Numbered from the stretch's first letter, positions 16,819 through 25,778 are shown. The stretch is 64,000 bases of DNA from G963663315 sp965231905 (GCA_965231905.1 CBDDOO010000001.1:1240001-1304000), one strand, 5' to 3'. The notes: generated by a model from the letters alone, not told the origin. A program made the numbers and translations.

Positions 16819-17897
16819 AATTCTCGGTACTCGCAACCCGGTCACTGGCCCGGCGCGGGCAAATTACATTCCAAAGAGGAATGATCGACACCCCCGCGTT
16901 CATGCCGGTGGGAACCCGTGGCACTGTCAAATCGCTGACTCCAGAGGAAGTGGCGTCTACCGGGGCGCAGATTATTCTCGGAAACACATTCCATTTATTG
17001 TTGCGACCCGGAATGGAAGTCATCCAGGCGCATGGAACATTGCATGACTTCATGAACTGGCATGGGCCGATTCTGACCGACTCGGGAGGTTTCCAGGTCT
17101 GGAGTCTGCAAGGATTGAGAAAGCTCGAAGAAAAAGGCGTCACCTTCCGCTCCCCGGTGGATGGCAGTCAAGTGTTTCTGGGGCCGGAACAATCCATGTC
17201 CATTCAGACGGTTCTCGGCTCGGATATCGTCATGGCTTTCGACGAATGCACTCACTGGCCCTCCAGCCGGGAAGATACGGAGGAATCCATGCTGCTGTCG
17301 AGCCGGTGGGCAGTGCGGTGCAAGGACAGTTATGCGGGAAGCGGGGCGTTGTTCGGGATTGTACAGGGCGGCATGTTTGAAGATTTACGGCTGGACTCGC
17401 TGGAGCGGCTGATGGCTACCGGGTTCGATGGTTACGCCATCGGCGGATTGTCGGTCGGCGAACCCAAACAGGACATGCACCGCGTCATCCGCTTCCTGGC
17501 TCACCGGATGCCACCGGACAAGCCCCGTTATCTGATGGGCGTCGGCACCCCCGCAGACCTGGTGAACGGTGTCGCGATGGGGATAGACCTGTTTGATTGC
17601 GTATTGCCGACCCGCAACGCGAGGAACGGCTGGTTGTATACCCGCAACGGCGTGGTGAAAATCCGCAACAGCCAGTTCAAAATGGATACCCGTCCGGTTG
17701 ATGAGTCCTGCAGTTGTTATACCTGCCAGCATTATTCCAGGTCTTATCTGCAACATCTGCAACGGCAAAATGAAATTCTCGGCGCCCGGCTGTGTTCGCT
17801 GCATAATATCCATTATTACCAGAACTTGATGAGCCGAATCCGGCAGGCCATTGAAGCCGATGAATTCGATCCGTTTCATCAGTCATTTGATGGCTGA
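16815..17897 (+). CDS. tgt: Queuine/preQ1 tRNA-guanine transglycosylase
   Basis: 360 residues from a GTG that overlaps the queA stop. It swaps guanine 34 for preQ1 in GUN-anticodon tRNAs. Catalytic region TDSGGFQVWSL and the nucleophile segment MGIDLFDCVLPTRNARNG are present. The zinc site is complete: CSCYTC, the distal Cys and His in LCSLHNIHYY. Acts upstream of QueA in the pathway. yajC-secDF, which often follow, are absent; a repeat-rich spacer comes next. Confidence 0.97.
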   Translation: MKFSVLATRSLARRGQITFQRGMIDTPAFMPVGTRGTVKSLTPEEVASTGAQIILGNTFHLLLRPGMEVIQAHGTLHDFMNWHGPILTDSGGFQVWSLQGLRKLEEKGVTFRSPVDGSQVFLGPEQSMSIQTVLGSDIVMAFDECTHWPSSREDTEESMLLSSRWAVRCKDSYAGSGALFGIVQGGMFEDLRLDSLERLMATGFDGYAIGGLSVGEPKQDMHRVIRFLAHRMPPDKPRYLMGVGTPADLVNGVAMGIDLFDCVLPTRNARNGWLYTRNGVVKIRNSQFKMDTRPVDESCSCYTCQHYSRSYLQHLQRQNEILGARLCSLHNIHYYQNLMSRIRQAIEADEFDPFHQSFDG

Positions 17898-17930
17898 TTC
17901 CAGTCATCCTATAGATACAGAAACCGACAC

Positions 17931-17956
17931 GGGCGGGCACAGTGAGCCGCCCCTAC
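17931..17956 (-). repeat. Dispersed palindromic repeat, copy 2
   Basis: Reads GTAGGGGCGGCTCACTGTGC then CCGCCC on the minus strand. Same family as 15666, 18118 and 40981; inverted with respect to the copy at 18118. Confidence 0.75.
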
Positions 17957-18013
17957 GCGCCGATCGTGCAGAATCCGTGTGATTGTGGATTCTCGCTCTC
18001 CGTTGTACCCCCC

Positions 18014-18058
18014 ATCACACCCGCTTCGCGCGATGTGATTCCCCCTCAAGGGGGGAAT
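18014..18058. repeat. Twin-hairpin element, copy A
   Basis: Two adjoining inverted repeats: ATCACA (18014-18019) with TGTGAT (18034-18039), then ATTCCCCC (18038-18045) with GGGGGAAT (18051-18058). The same two-hairpin plan occurs at 37637-37677, and degenerate relatives form the tandem array at 38871-38948. Confidence 0.65.
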
Positions 18059-18117
18059 GATACCCGCTCCCCGTTCGGAGTCGGGGCAGGCTTCTCGGGA
18101 AAGACGGAAATCAACTT

Positions 18118-18143
18118 GTAGGGGCGGGTCACTGTGCCCGCCC
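18118..18143 (+). repeat. Dispersed palindromic repeat, copy 3
   Basis: GTAGGGGCGGGTCACTGTGC then CCGCCC; stem GGGCGGG / CCCGCCC. Only a few changes from the inverted copy at 17931 and from 40981. Confidence 0.78.
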
Positions 18144-18279
18144 GCAACTGGCGGGATGGATGCGGTGATGAAATTCTGGTGTAATTACCGGCATACCTTC
18201 TATACAATCGGGCTTATCTGGATTCGCCAAAACCGACATTGGCAAATTGCTGTTTTGGAACTGTTATGTGGAGTAAATA

Positions 18280-19548
18280 ATGTTTGACAAGAGTAAATCC
18301 ATCGCCGAGTACGACCCTGAACTGTGGAATGCGATTAAACAGGAGGAAAAACGGCAGGAAGAGCATATCGAGTTGATCGCCTCGGAGAATTTCGTCAGCC
18401 CCAGAGTGCTCCAGGCACAGGGTTCCGTGCTGACCAACAAATACGCCGAAGGTTACCCCGGCAAGCGGTATTATGGCGGGTGCGAGCATGTGGATATTGT
18501 CGAATCGCTGGCGATTGACCGGGCCAAAAAACTTTTCAACGCGGATTATGTCAATGTACAGCCGCATTCCGGTTCATCGGCCAATGCGGCGGTCTACATG
18601 GCATTGTGCGACGCCGGTGATACTGTGCTCGGTATGAGTCTGGCCCATGGCGGTCACCTGACCCACGGGGCGTCGGTAAACTTTTCCGGGAAACTCTATA
18701 ACGCTGTCCAGTATGGCCTGAACGAGGATACCGGGGAGGTCGATTACGATGAGGTGGAATCGCTGGCGAAAGAGCATAAGCCGAAGATGATCGTGGCCGG
18801 TTTCTCCGCTTATTCCCGGATCATGGACTGGCAACGATTCCGGGATATAGCCGATGGCGCAGGGGCGTATCTTTTTGTCGATATGGCGCATGTCGCGGGA
18901 CTGGTCGCGGTCGGTCTGTACCCCAACCCGGTCGGTATCGCGGACGTTACCACCACGACAACCCATAAGACATTGCGCGGCGCCAGAGGCGGAATGATCC
19001 TGGCGCGGGCCAATGACCAGATCATCAAAAAGCTCAGTTCACTGGTGTTCCCCGGCACTCAGGGCGGACCGCTGCTGCACGCCATCGCGGGCAAGGCTAT
19101 GGCGTTCCAGGAAGCGCTGGATCCATCATTCAAAGTGTATCAGCAACAGATTCTCGACAATGCCAAAGCAATGGTGGAGGTATTTCTTGAACGCGGGTTC
19201 GATATCGTTTCCGGCGGCACCGACAGTCACCTGTTTCTGCTCAACCTGATCGGCAAGGGCGTAACCGGAAAGGACGCCGACGCCGCGCTGGGGCGGGCTA
19301 ATATCACTGTGAACAAGAATACGGTGCCGAATGATCCGCAGTCGCCTTTCGTCACCAGCGGCCTTCGTCTCGGTACGCCGGCCATGACCTCGCGCGGGTT
19401 TGGTGTCGGCGAGGCCAAACAGATCGCGGGCTGGATTTGTGACGTGCTGGACAACCTGGGCGACGAATCGGTGGAAGGGGAAGTCCGCAACAAGGTCATT
19501 GAGCTTTGCGGTCGATTCCCGCTTTATGCCGACAGCGAGATCGGATGA
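18280..19548 (+). CDS. glyA: Serine hydroxymethyltransferase
   Basis: 422 residues, normal length. PLP enzyme converting serine and tetrahydrofolate to glycine and methylene-THF, the main one-carbon source. The PLP lysine lies in VTTTTTHKTLRGARGG, with VQPHSGSSANAAVYMAL and GGTDSHLFLLNLIGKGVTGK also typical. In relatives nrdR and ribD often follow glyA; here an accessory island begins instead. The stop overlaps the ATG of a 37-codon reading frame (TGATG). Confidence 0.97.
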   Translation: MFDKSKSIAEYDPELWNAIKQEEKRQEEHIELIASENFVSPRVLQAQGSVLTNKYAEGYPGKRYYGGCEHVDIVESLAIDRAKKLFNADYVNVQPHSGSSANAAVYMALCDAGDTVLGMSLAHGGHLTHGASVNFSGKLYNAVQYGLNEDTGEVDYDEVESLAKEHKPKMIVAGFSAYSRIMDWQRFRDIADGAGAYLFVDMAHVAGLVAVGLYPNPVGIADVTTTTTHKTLRGARGGMILARANDQIIKKLSSLVFPGTQGGPLLHAIAGKAMAFQEALDPSFKVYQQQILDNAKAMVEVFLERGFDIVSGGTDSHLFLLNLIGKGVTGKDADAALGRANITVNKNTVPNDPQSPFVTSGLRLGTPAMTSRGFGVGEAKQIAGWICDVLDNLGDESVEGEVRNKVIELCGRFPLYADSEIG

Positions 19549-19661
19549 TGCAGTTTGACTTGTGTCATCGGGTGATCGGGAAGAATGGCGCGATGCGGGG
19601 TTACGCGGGAGGTGTTGACCGGAAGACCTGGTTGCTGAAACACGAGCAAGCGATTCACTAG
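19548..19661 (+). CDS. Possible small protein coupled to glyA, unknown
   Basis: 37 codons starting at the ATG inside the glyA stop (TGATG), an arrangement typical of translational coupling. Sequence begins MQFDLCHRVIGKNGAMRGYA and ends in TWLLKHEQAIH. I recognise no family. It may be a short real gene, or the truncated start of an older gene cut when the island arrived. No independent ribosome-binding site. Confidence 0.3.
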   Translation: MQFDLCHRVIGKNGAMRGYAGGVDRKTWLLKHEQAIH

Positions 19662-19771
19662 ACGGCATATCCCAACGCCCTGGAGTCTTATCCAGGATCG
19701 TCTTTGCCTGCAAATTATGCCCTATCCATCAGACATGGAGGGCACTGGCCTGAAGCAGTGGAATTGGTTAT

Positions 19772-22700
19772 ATGGATCAGTCAGCAGCCCGGAAACGCCA
19801 AAATACGGACCTTGCCAGACTTTGCAGATATTACCTGGCTTGTATGGGGCAGGATGAGGTTGGAGTGTCCGCGTTTGCCTACAGTAAGGACGGTACTCCT
19901 GACTACCAATTACTTTCTGCTATACCTGCAAGCGCTCAAGCTCTTTTTTCACAGGAAGGCGCCAGCAGGCTCCTCAACAAGGTTCGCGGGGAGCGCGGGC
20001 GATGGGAGCTTTACCTGGGTTACCCGACCTCTCTCAAGTCAGTAAAGTCGAAAAAGTCGAACTGGCAAGGTTATCTGGTTGAACCGGCGCTTCTTTTTCC
20101 CATTGAGATTGATTCGGCTACTAAAGAACCTGAGCTTGAACTTGGCTATCCGATAATCAACCAGAAGGCGCTTCAGTCATACTCTTCAGCTGACAGAGAA
20201 TTTCTGATGGAAGAGCGGGTACAGCTTGAAGAGGAGCTGGGTATTGGAGATGCTGGTGAAATTGTCGGGTTGGGTACGTTGGCGCTCAGGCTGCAATCGG
20301 TCCGGCCTGAATGGCCCTGGCGAGAAAAAGTGGATCCGGATGACCTGGCGGTGAAACCCGCGTTAGACCAGATTCGGGAGGCGGGAATCTTTAATCGGGC
20401 CGTGGTGATCATGGCTGAGCGTTCGCCATTCACCCAGGGGCTGGAAACCGAGTTGAAACAGTTGGCAAAACTGCCTGAAAACAAGTACCTGGATACTGCT
20501 CTCGGGCATTGGGTCTCAGGTTCTGTTCCAGCGGCGAATGCAGTGAACCCGGATGATGAATTGATCGAAGTGTGGCCAATGAATCTGGAGCAAAGGCAGG
20601 CTGTTTCATCCGCGCTTTGCAATCCTCTTACGATTATCACTGGACCCCCTGGAACCGGAAAATCCCAGGTGGTAACCAATATACTGATCAATGCCGCATG
20701 GCGCGGGACAAAGATTTTATTTGCCAGCAAGAACAATAAGGCGGTTGATGTAGTAGAAGCGCGTGTGAACAATTCAGGGTCGCGTCCAGTCCTGCTCAGG
20801 CTGGGGTCTCAGGCTTATCAGACAAAGTTAGCTGAATATTTGATGGCATTATTGTCAGCAACTTCTACACAATATGACGAAGAGAACTTCCAAGAAGCAA
20901 AAGATATACATCAGCAATTACAAAAAACACTGAAACAACTGGATGAAGAAACGGCGAATCTGATTGGTTTGCGGAACAAGGTTGACCAGCTGGAAAAACA
21001 ATCTGAAGACGCAAGGGATGAGTTGCCGGATGACCTGCCGGGTCGTCTTGAAACAGTGGATGTTTCACGGCTTTTAACTCTGTCGGATTCGTTCAGGCGA
21101 GCGTTATATGCGGCGGATAAGAAGCGCCACGGGCTCCTTAAAAAGCTTGTTTGGAGAATCGTCAGGAAGGGTTGTTTTGCAGCCGTAAATCAAAGGCTTC
21201 CCCGGATTATTGAATTGGGACAATGGTTGGGGCTGTCAGCGCCGTATGATTTTGCTGATGATTTGAATTTGGAGGATTGGTATGGTTTTTCACGGGCTGT
21301 GGATAGAAAACTTGAATTATCTGAAAAGTTCAAGGAATACCGGATGTGCTTGAGAGAATTACAGACAAGCAGACAATTGCCGGAGATCAGCCTTCAGAAA
21401 CTGGGGGTTCTGGAGGAGGTGGCGGCCAATTCAGGGCGGCTATGGCAATATTGGTTAAGATTACAACCAAAGCAGCTTTCCCGTGAAGACCGCCAGCTAC
21501 TCAGTCGTTACACGGCATTATTAAAAATGGTCATGGAAGCCGGGTCAGAAGACAAGCTGGCCCGAGACGTTTATCGCCAGTATTCGGCGCTGTTTCCGAA
21601 AGTGTCTCACCTTCTGCCATGTTGGGGCGTAACTGCTTTATCAGCCAGGGGGAAGATTCCTCTGGATGACGCCTTTTTTGATGTTGTTATTTTTGATGAA
21701 GCCAGTCAATGTGATATAGCTTCGGCATTGCCGCTCCTGTTCAGAGCGAAAAAAGTGGTTGTAATTGGTGACCCCAAGCAGCTTTCCCACATTAGCGGTT
21801 TACAGCGTGGGCAAGACCAGCAGTTGCTTTCCAGGTTTGGCCTGGTTTCCGATTATCCTCATTGGAGCTACTCGACTAACTCTTTATATGATCTTGCAGT
21901 TGGGCTTGTCAGTGGTGATCAGATGATCAGCCTGCTGGATCATCACAGGTCTCATTCGGATGTGATCGAATTTTCAAACAAGCAGTTCTATGAAGGGCGA
22001 TTACGGGTGGCGACGAATTATGATTCCTTGAAGCGCGTCCACGAAAATGCGCCTGGAGTCAGGTGGGAGCATGTAAGTGGTCATACCGTGCGACCCTCTA
22101 ACGGGGGCGCCTTGAACTCTCAAGAGGTGGAAGCGGTTGCGAGGGTTATCCGTCAGCTTGTAGTGGAGAGAAATTATCAGGGAAGTATTGGCGTCGTTTC
22201 ACCGTTTCGCGCTCAAGCCAATGCAATTCGAGTCGCGATAGAACAACAGCCGGAGCTATGTTCCGCTCTTGGGGACAGGGACTTCCTGGTGGATACCGTG
22301 CATAGTTTCCAGGGGGATGAGCGGGATATCATTATTTTTTCGCCGGTTGTTTCTTCTGGCGTCTCCCCGGGCGCTATTGGATTTTTAGAGAATAATGGCA
22401 ATTTGTTTAATGTGGCGATTACCAGAGCCAGGGCGCAGTTGATAGTAGTAGGGGATATCAATGAATGTGAGGGATGTGGGATTGGTTATCTGGCCAATTT
22501 CGCGAAATATGCAGTCAAGTTGCAAAACGCTGACGCCAGCTTTTCCAGCGACGGGATGCGCTTGCAGGACTTCGGAGAAAGTTACCCCACCGTATCAAAC
22601 CCGGAGCAAGTGTCCGATTGGGAAAAGCTGCTCTACGGAGCCTTCTATAAAGCGGGAATAAAAACGCTTCCTCAATACAGGGTAGAGAAATATACTCTGG

Positions 22701-22918
22701 ATTTTGCCGTTTTTGAAGGTGAGCGCAGGTTGAATATTGAAGTGGATGGTGAGCGATACCACAGGACCTGGAGCAGAGAGTTGTGCCGGCGTGACCAGAT
22801 CAGGAATCAGCGCATGTTTGAACTCGGGTGGGATGTAATCCGTTTCTGGGTATATGAGGTGCGGGATGATATGGAAGGTTGTATCCATAAAATCCAGAAG
22901 TGGCGTCAGGAAGATTGA
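19772..22918 (+). CDS. SF1 (COG1112-like) helicase fused to DUF559/Vsr-like nuclease; candidate defence gene
   Basis: 1048 residues. An N-terminal ~260 residues have no recognised domain. The SF1 helicase core follows: Walker A IITGPPGTGKSQVV (about 289), a coiled-coil insert (about 365-415), Walker B VVIFDEASQ (about 640) with GDPKQLSHIS, then HHRSH, VVSPFRAQ, VHSFQGDE and the arginine-finger motif NVAITRARAQL (about 880). The last ~100 residues match the DUF559/MTES_1575 endonuclease fold: LDFAVFEGERRLNIEVDGER, then H, R-DQIRN and GWDVIRFW. Such fusions are related to helicase-Vsr proteins found in antiphage gene sets; this one lacks an evident DUF4011 domain. It stands alone between glyA and tRNA-Leu and looks more AT-rich than its neighbours. 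Start ATG 19772 is the first in frame after a stop but has no Shine-Dalgarno. Confidence 0.85.
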   Translation: MDQSAARKRQNTDLARLCRYYLACMGQDEVGVSAFAYSKDGTPDYQLLSAIPASAQALFSQEGASRLLNKVRGERGRWELYLGYPTSLKSVKSKKSNWQGYLVEPALLFPIEIDSATKEPELELGYPIINQKALQSYSSADREFLMEERVQLEEELGIGDAGEIVGLGTLALRLQSVRPEWPWREKVDPDDLAVKPALDQIREAGIFNRAVVIMAERSPFTQGLETELKQLAKLPENKYLDTALGHWVSGSVPAANAVNPDDELIEVWPMNLEQRQAVSSALCNPLTIITGPPGTGKSQVVTNILINAAWRGTKILFASKNNKAVDVVEARVNNSGSRPVLLRLGSQAYQTKLAEYLMALLSATSTQYDEENFQEAKDIHQQLQKTLKQLDEETANLIGLRNKVDQLEKQSEDARDELPDDLPGRLETVDVSRLLTLSDSFRRALYAADKKRHGLLKKLVWRIVRKGCFAAVNQRLPRIIELGQWLGLSAPYDFADDLNLEDWYGFSRAVDRKLELSEKFKEYRMCLRELQTSRQLPEISLQKLGVLEEVAANSGRLWQYWLRLQPKQLSREDRQLLSRYTALLKMVMEAGSEDKLARDVYRQYSALFPKVSHLLPCWGVTALSARGKIPLDDAFFDVVIFDEASQCDIASALPLLFRAKKVVVIGDPKQLSHISGLQRGQDQQLLSRFGLVSDYPHWSYSTNSLYDLAVGLVSGDQMISLLDHHRSHSDVIEFSNKQFYEGRLRVATNYDSLKRVHENAPGVRWEHVSGHTVRPSNGGALNSQEVEAVARVIRQLVVERNYQGSIGVVSPFRAQANAIRVAIEQQPELCSALGDRDFLVDTVHSFQGDERDIIIFSPVVSSGVSPGAIGFLENNGNLFNVAITRARAQLIVVGDINECEGCGIGYLANFAKYAVKLQNADASFSSDGMRLQDFGESYPTVSNPEQVSDWEKLLYGAFYKAGIKTLPQYRVEKYTLDFAVFEGERRLNIEVDGERYHRTWSRELCRRDQIRNQRMFELGWDVIRFWVYEVRDDMEGCIHKIQKWRQED

Positions 22919-23006
22919 GAAAATAACGGGTTCACCATGCTGACGCATTTGATCCTGGCGATCTGGTCCTGGCGGGCTGCTGTCATTCCCGCGCAGAGCC
23001 TGTCAA

Positions 23007-23093
23007 TGGTGCCGAGGAAAGGACTTGAACCTTCACGGGCTAATGCCCACTAGCACCTGAAGCTAGCGCGTCTACCAATTCCGCCACCTCGGC
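23007..23093 (-). tRNA. tRNA-Leu(CAG)
   Basis: 87 nt with encoded CCA. Acceptor GCCGAGG/CCTCGGC is fully paired; anticodon stem CTAGC/GCTAG encloses TTCAGGT with anticodon CAG; long variable arm with TGGGCATTAGCCCG. Its promoter lies at 23107-23135 and is now bounded upstream by an insertion sequence. Confidence 0.97.
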
Positions 23094-23106
23094 AAAACAA
23101 GGGCGG

Positions 23107-23135
23107 ACTGTACCGATTGTCGACGTTGATGTCAA
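23107..23135 (-). promoter_or_regulatory. Sigma-70 promoter of tRNA-Leu(CAG)
   Basis: On the minus strand: -35 TTGACA (23130-23135), 17-nt spacer, -10 TACAGT (23107-23112), about 14 nt before the mature tRNA 5' end. The 5-bp target duplication of the insertion sequence begins at 23136, directly against the -35 hexamer. Confidence 0.8.
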
Positions 23136-23147
23136 CGCTCAGAGTTG

Positions 23148-23243
23148 TCCAATGGAAGATGAGCCTGAAGGGTGAGGTGTATTTCCAACGGGAGATGAGC
23201 TTGAAGGATAAGCTGTATTTCCAACGGGAGATGAGTTTGAAGG
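23148..23243 (+). repeat. Iterated left-end sites of IS copy 1 (three units)
   Basis: Units start TCCAATGGAAGATGAG, TCCAACGGGAGATGAG and TCCAACGGGAGATGAG and each ends TGAAGG, at 36-bp spacing. The first unit contains the inner part of the terminal inverted repeat, so the internal ones look like extra transposase-binding sites. Copy 2 has only two units. Confidence 0.8.
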
Positions 23244-23267
23244 GGTTGATTTTGGGATCATCGGAGG

Positions 23268-24524
23268 ATGATCGTGAAATTACACAGCCAGCGTTTACAG
23301 ACGGTGGAGGAGATTCGTTCGTTTTTGAACGGAGCCACTACTTTTGATTTTGAACCCCAGTCCCGCGAGGAGTCCTATCCGTGGATTTGTGACAGCCTGC
23401 GGCAGTTGCGTTATGGCGCATTGAGCAAGGCCGACCGGGGTGTGGTGAAAGCCTACCTGGAGAAGGTCAGTGGCTTATCCCGCGCCCAGATCACCCGGCT
23501 GATCCGCCAATACCGCGATAGTGGCCGCATTCGGGATCGCCGGGGGCGACCCGCCAATGCCTTCTGTCGACGTTATACCCCGGAAGATGTGGCTTTACTG
23601 GTGGAAACCGATACCCTGCACGGCAACCTGTCCGGCCCGGCCACCCGGAAACTGTGTGAACGGGCTTTTTCGGTATTCGGCGATGCCCGTTATCAGCGAC
23701 TGGCCGCCCTCTCCAATGGACACTTGTACAACCTGCGCCACTCGGATTCCTACCAGCGCCAGAGACGACACTTCCAAAAGACCCGCTATACGCCCGTGCG
23801 AATCGGGGAGCGACGCAAACCCAGACCCGATGGCCGTCCCGGCTTCTTGCGCGTCGATACCGTCCATCAGGGCGATCAGGACGGCATCAAGGGACTGTAT
23901 CACATCAATGCTGTCGATGAAGTCACCCAGATGCAGGCCGTGGTCTGTGTACAGAGAATCTCCGAAAGCTATCTCATCCCGGCTCTGCATCAACTCCTGG
24001 ATGCCTTCCCCTTCACGCTCCAGGGGTTCCATTCCGATAACGGTTCAGAGTATATCAATCGACAAGTCGCTAAACTCCTGCAAAAACTCCAGATCGAACA
24101 AACCAAATCCCGTCCCCGACAGAGCAATGACAACGCCCTGGTCGAAGGCAAGAACGGCTCCGTCATCCGCAAGCATCTGGGATACGAACACATCTCACAG
24201 CGCTTCGCTCAACCCGTCAACCACTTCCTCACAAACGACCTCAATCCCTACCTGAACTATCACCGACCCTGCTTGTTCGCAAAGGAAGAAATCAACAATC
24301 AGGGAAAACAAATCCGCAAATACCCGGACTCACTGATCCAGACTCCGTATGAGAAACTCCGTTCCCTGCCCCATGCACAGCAATATCTCAAATCCGGAAT
24401 CACGTTCAAAATACTGGATGACTTCGCTTTGCAATACAGTGATAATGAAGCAGCGAGAAGACTCAACAAAGCCCGCAACAAACTGTTTCTATCTTTTAAC
24501 AAAACCCAAAATTACGCCGCCTGA
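23268..24524 (+). CDS. Transposase, rve/DDE integrase family
   Basis: 418 residues from ATG 23268, preceded by GGAGGATG. N-terminal helix-turn-helix region (GLSRAQITRLIRQYRDSGRI, about 72-91). DDE core: first Asp in FLRVDTVHQGD, second in FHSDNGSEYINRQ, Glu in NDNALVEGKNGSV. The C-terminus is basic. The exact IS family is not certain to me (IS481/ISNCY-like rve transposases are the nearest); the 5-bp duplication and iterated end sites also recall Mu/Tn7-type DDE enzymes. Nearly identical to the copy at 34938-36194. Confidence 0.9.
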   Translation: MIVKLHSQRLQTVEEIRSFLNGATTFDFEPQSREESYPWICDSLRQLRYGALSKADRGVVKAYLEKVSGLSRAQITRLIRQYRDSGRIRDRRGRPANAFCRRYTPEDVALLVETDTLHGNLSGPATRKLCERAFSVFGDARYQRLAALSNGHLYNLRHSDSYQRQRRHFQKTRYTPVRIGERRKPRPDGRPGFLRVDTVHQGDQDGIKGLYHINAVDEVTQMQAVVCVQRISESYLIPALHQLLDAFPFTLQGFHSDNGSEYINRQVAKLLQKLQIEQTKSRPRQSNDNALVEGKNGSVIRKHLGYEHISQRFAQPVNHFLTNDLNPYLNYHRPCLFAKEEINNQGKQIRKYPDSLIQTPYEKLRSLPHAQQYLKSGITFKILDDFALQYSDNEAARRLNKARNKLFLSFNKTQNYAA

Positions 24525-24605
24525 CAACCACTCTCAATGTCGATCAATAGACTCACAAAATACTGCCCCCTCAGGCTCATCTCTGGATTGGAAAACGCTC
24601 GCTCG

Positions 24606-25778
24606 CTACGCTACTTTGGGTTGTTGCCCCAATGAATTTCCCTGTACATAAGTCATCAGGCTGGGGATACCGGGTTCGTAATTCGCCCCTTCCACTTGCC
24701 AGACATAACCGAGATGGGAGAGTTGCTCGAATTTATCCAGGATATGCCGGTCTGTGATCGGTTCATCATCAACGGCCATTCCTTTTGCAATCGCGTCCTT
24801 TAATATGGAGCCATGCAGAGTGGGCGCGCCACTCTGAATAAAGGCGTCGGCAACGCTTTCGGCTACGGGTAGCAGCCTCATTTCCCATATCTCATTAAAC
24901 CGGGTCTGGTACATGGCGTCACGCTCTCTGTGCGCTTCTGCCTCTACTTCCCGCAGCATCTCCAGAGTGATCTCTGTCTGTCCGGTTTGATCCAGACTGC
25001 GGGCCAGACAATCGCCCCAGATTTGCAGGAAAAAAGGATAGCCGTGTGTACGCCCTGCAATTTCATCCACCACTCCGGGGGCGAAAGATATACCGGCCTG
25101 TTCCAATGGCACGGTAACCGCCTGCCCGGCTTCATCGGGTGACAGGCGACCTAACGGGAGTATCTTGCTACGCCCCCAGAAAGATGCGTTGGTCTTTCCC
25201 AACGCCGCCATCAGATTCGGAGTGCCGGCCAGTACCAGCAGGAATGGATGGCCTTCCCCGCGCACGATCTGGCTGGCGTTCAGCAGGGCATTTCCGATCT
25301 CGGGCTTCAGCGTATGCGCTTCGTCTATGATCAGGATAAATGGCTTCTTTTTGCACTTCTTCCTGATCTGGTCTTCTGCGATCCTTGCTGAACCGGATAA
25401 ACCCAGTTCAATGCCCGCTGATACAGATTGATATCCGACAGAAGCAATCAGCTTCTTGAATGTATCCCGGAATCTTTTCTCGCCCGCCAGTGTGTTGTCA
25501 AATTCTGCCGGAGTCTCCATTCTACCGGGAGTAACCCACTGGATATACAGCTTTGATCCTTCCTTTCGGAGGGTCTCTTTCTGCAAGTGACGGAGCAGGG
25601 CGGTTTTACCATTTCCACGGGGGCCGTAGAGGATCATATTTTGACTGATCGGTTGCCGGTCTTTCATATCCCTGACACATCTCTGGAAATACTCCTGTTC
25701 GCGTTTACGGCCAGCCAGATAAGGTGGCAAACTGCCATCCCCTAGTCTGAATAGCCTTGTCAAATCCTGATTGCTCAT
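24606..25778 (-). CDS. AAA/STAND-type ATPase with C-terminal winged helix, copy 1
   Basis: 390 residues. Walker A GPRGNGKT (52-59) and Walker B ILIIDEAH (148-155), a sensor-like VLAGTPNLMAAL, then a lid domain and a C-terminal winged-helix-like region (ITDRHILDKFEQLSHLGYVW). The layout resembles Orc1/Cdc6-like archaeal-type ATPases and transposition ATPases such as TniB/IstB, but no specific role is known to me. Good Shine-Dalgarno GGGAGGTG before ATG 25778. A paralog (very similar over most of its length, different last residues) is at 36311-37492. The stop lies 6 nt from the right end of IS copy 1, but the gene is outside the element's inverted repeats. Confidence 0.85.
   Translation of the reverse strand: MSNQDLTRLFRLGDGSLPPYLAGRKREQEYFQRCVRDMKDRQPISQNMILYGPRGNGKTALLRHLQKETLRKEGSKLYIQWVTPGRMETPAEFDNTLAGEKRFRDTFKKLIASVGYQSVSAGIELGLSGSARIAEDQIRKKCKKKPFILIIDEAHTLKPEIGNALLNASQIVRGEGHPFLLVLAGTPNLMAALGKTNASFWGRSKILPLGRLSPDEAGQAVTVPLEQAGISFAPGVVDEIAGRTHGYPFFLQIWGDCLARSLDQTGQTEITLEMLREVEAEAHRERDAMYQTRFNEIWEMRLLPVAESVADAFIQSGAPTLHGSILKDAIAKGMAVDDEPITDRHILDKFEQLSHLGYVWQVEGANYEPGIPSLMTYVQGNSLGQQPKVA

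Larger units (their letters stand above)
17898..18279. other. Repeat-rich intergenic spacer before glyA
   Basis: No gene seen in 382 nt. It holds two copies of the GTAGGGGCGGGT palindrome facing each other (17931-17956 inverted, 18118-18143 direct) and a twin-hairpin element between them (18014-18058). A -10-like TATACAAT at 18201-18208 lies about 75 nt before glyA and is the best promoter candidate, with no clear -35. No riboswitch structure was recognised. Confidence 0.6.
23136..24604 (+). mobile_element. Insertion sequence copy 1 with 5-bp target duplication
   Basis: Element proper 23141-24599 (1459 bp), flanked by CGCTC at 23136-23140 and 24600-24604. Terminal inverted repeats AGAGTTGTCCAAT (left) and AGCGTTTTCCAAT (right, complement) match at 11 of 13 positions. 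The left end carries three copies of a 24-bp site (23148-23171, 23184-23207, 23220-23243) spaced exactly 36 bp; the right end carries one (24568-24592). The boundaries are confirmed by copy 2, where similarity starts and stops at the same bases. One gene inside, a DDE transposase. Confidence 0.92.

Noticed and set aside
19704..20045. Overlapping open frame at the start of the helicase gene
   Set aside because: Out of frame with the recognised helicase protein, no ribosome-binding site and no family resemblance; a shadow frame.
23117..23347. Open frame with repeated MSLKxxxYFQRE peptide at the IS left end
   Set aside because: The peptide repeat is a by-product of the 36-bp DNA repeats, whose length is a multiple of three. 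The frame overlaps the transposase start and shortens in copy 2; DNA-level end sites explain it better.
23141..25778. IS plus ATPase as one two-gene transposon
   Set aside because: The inverted repeats and the 5-bp duplications enclose only the transposase gene in both copies, and no further end sequence was found beyond the ATPase genes.
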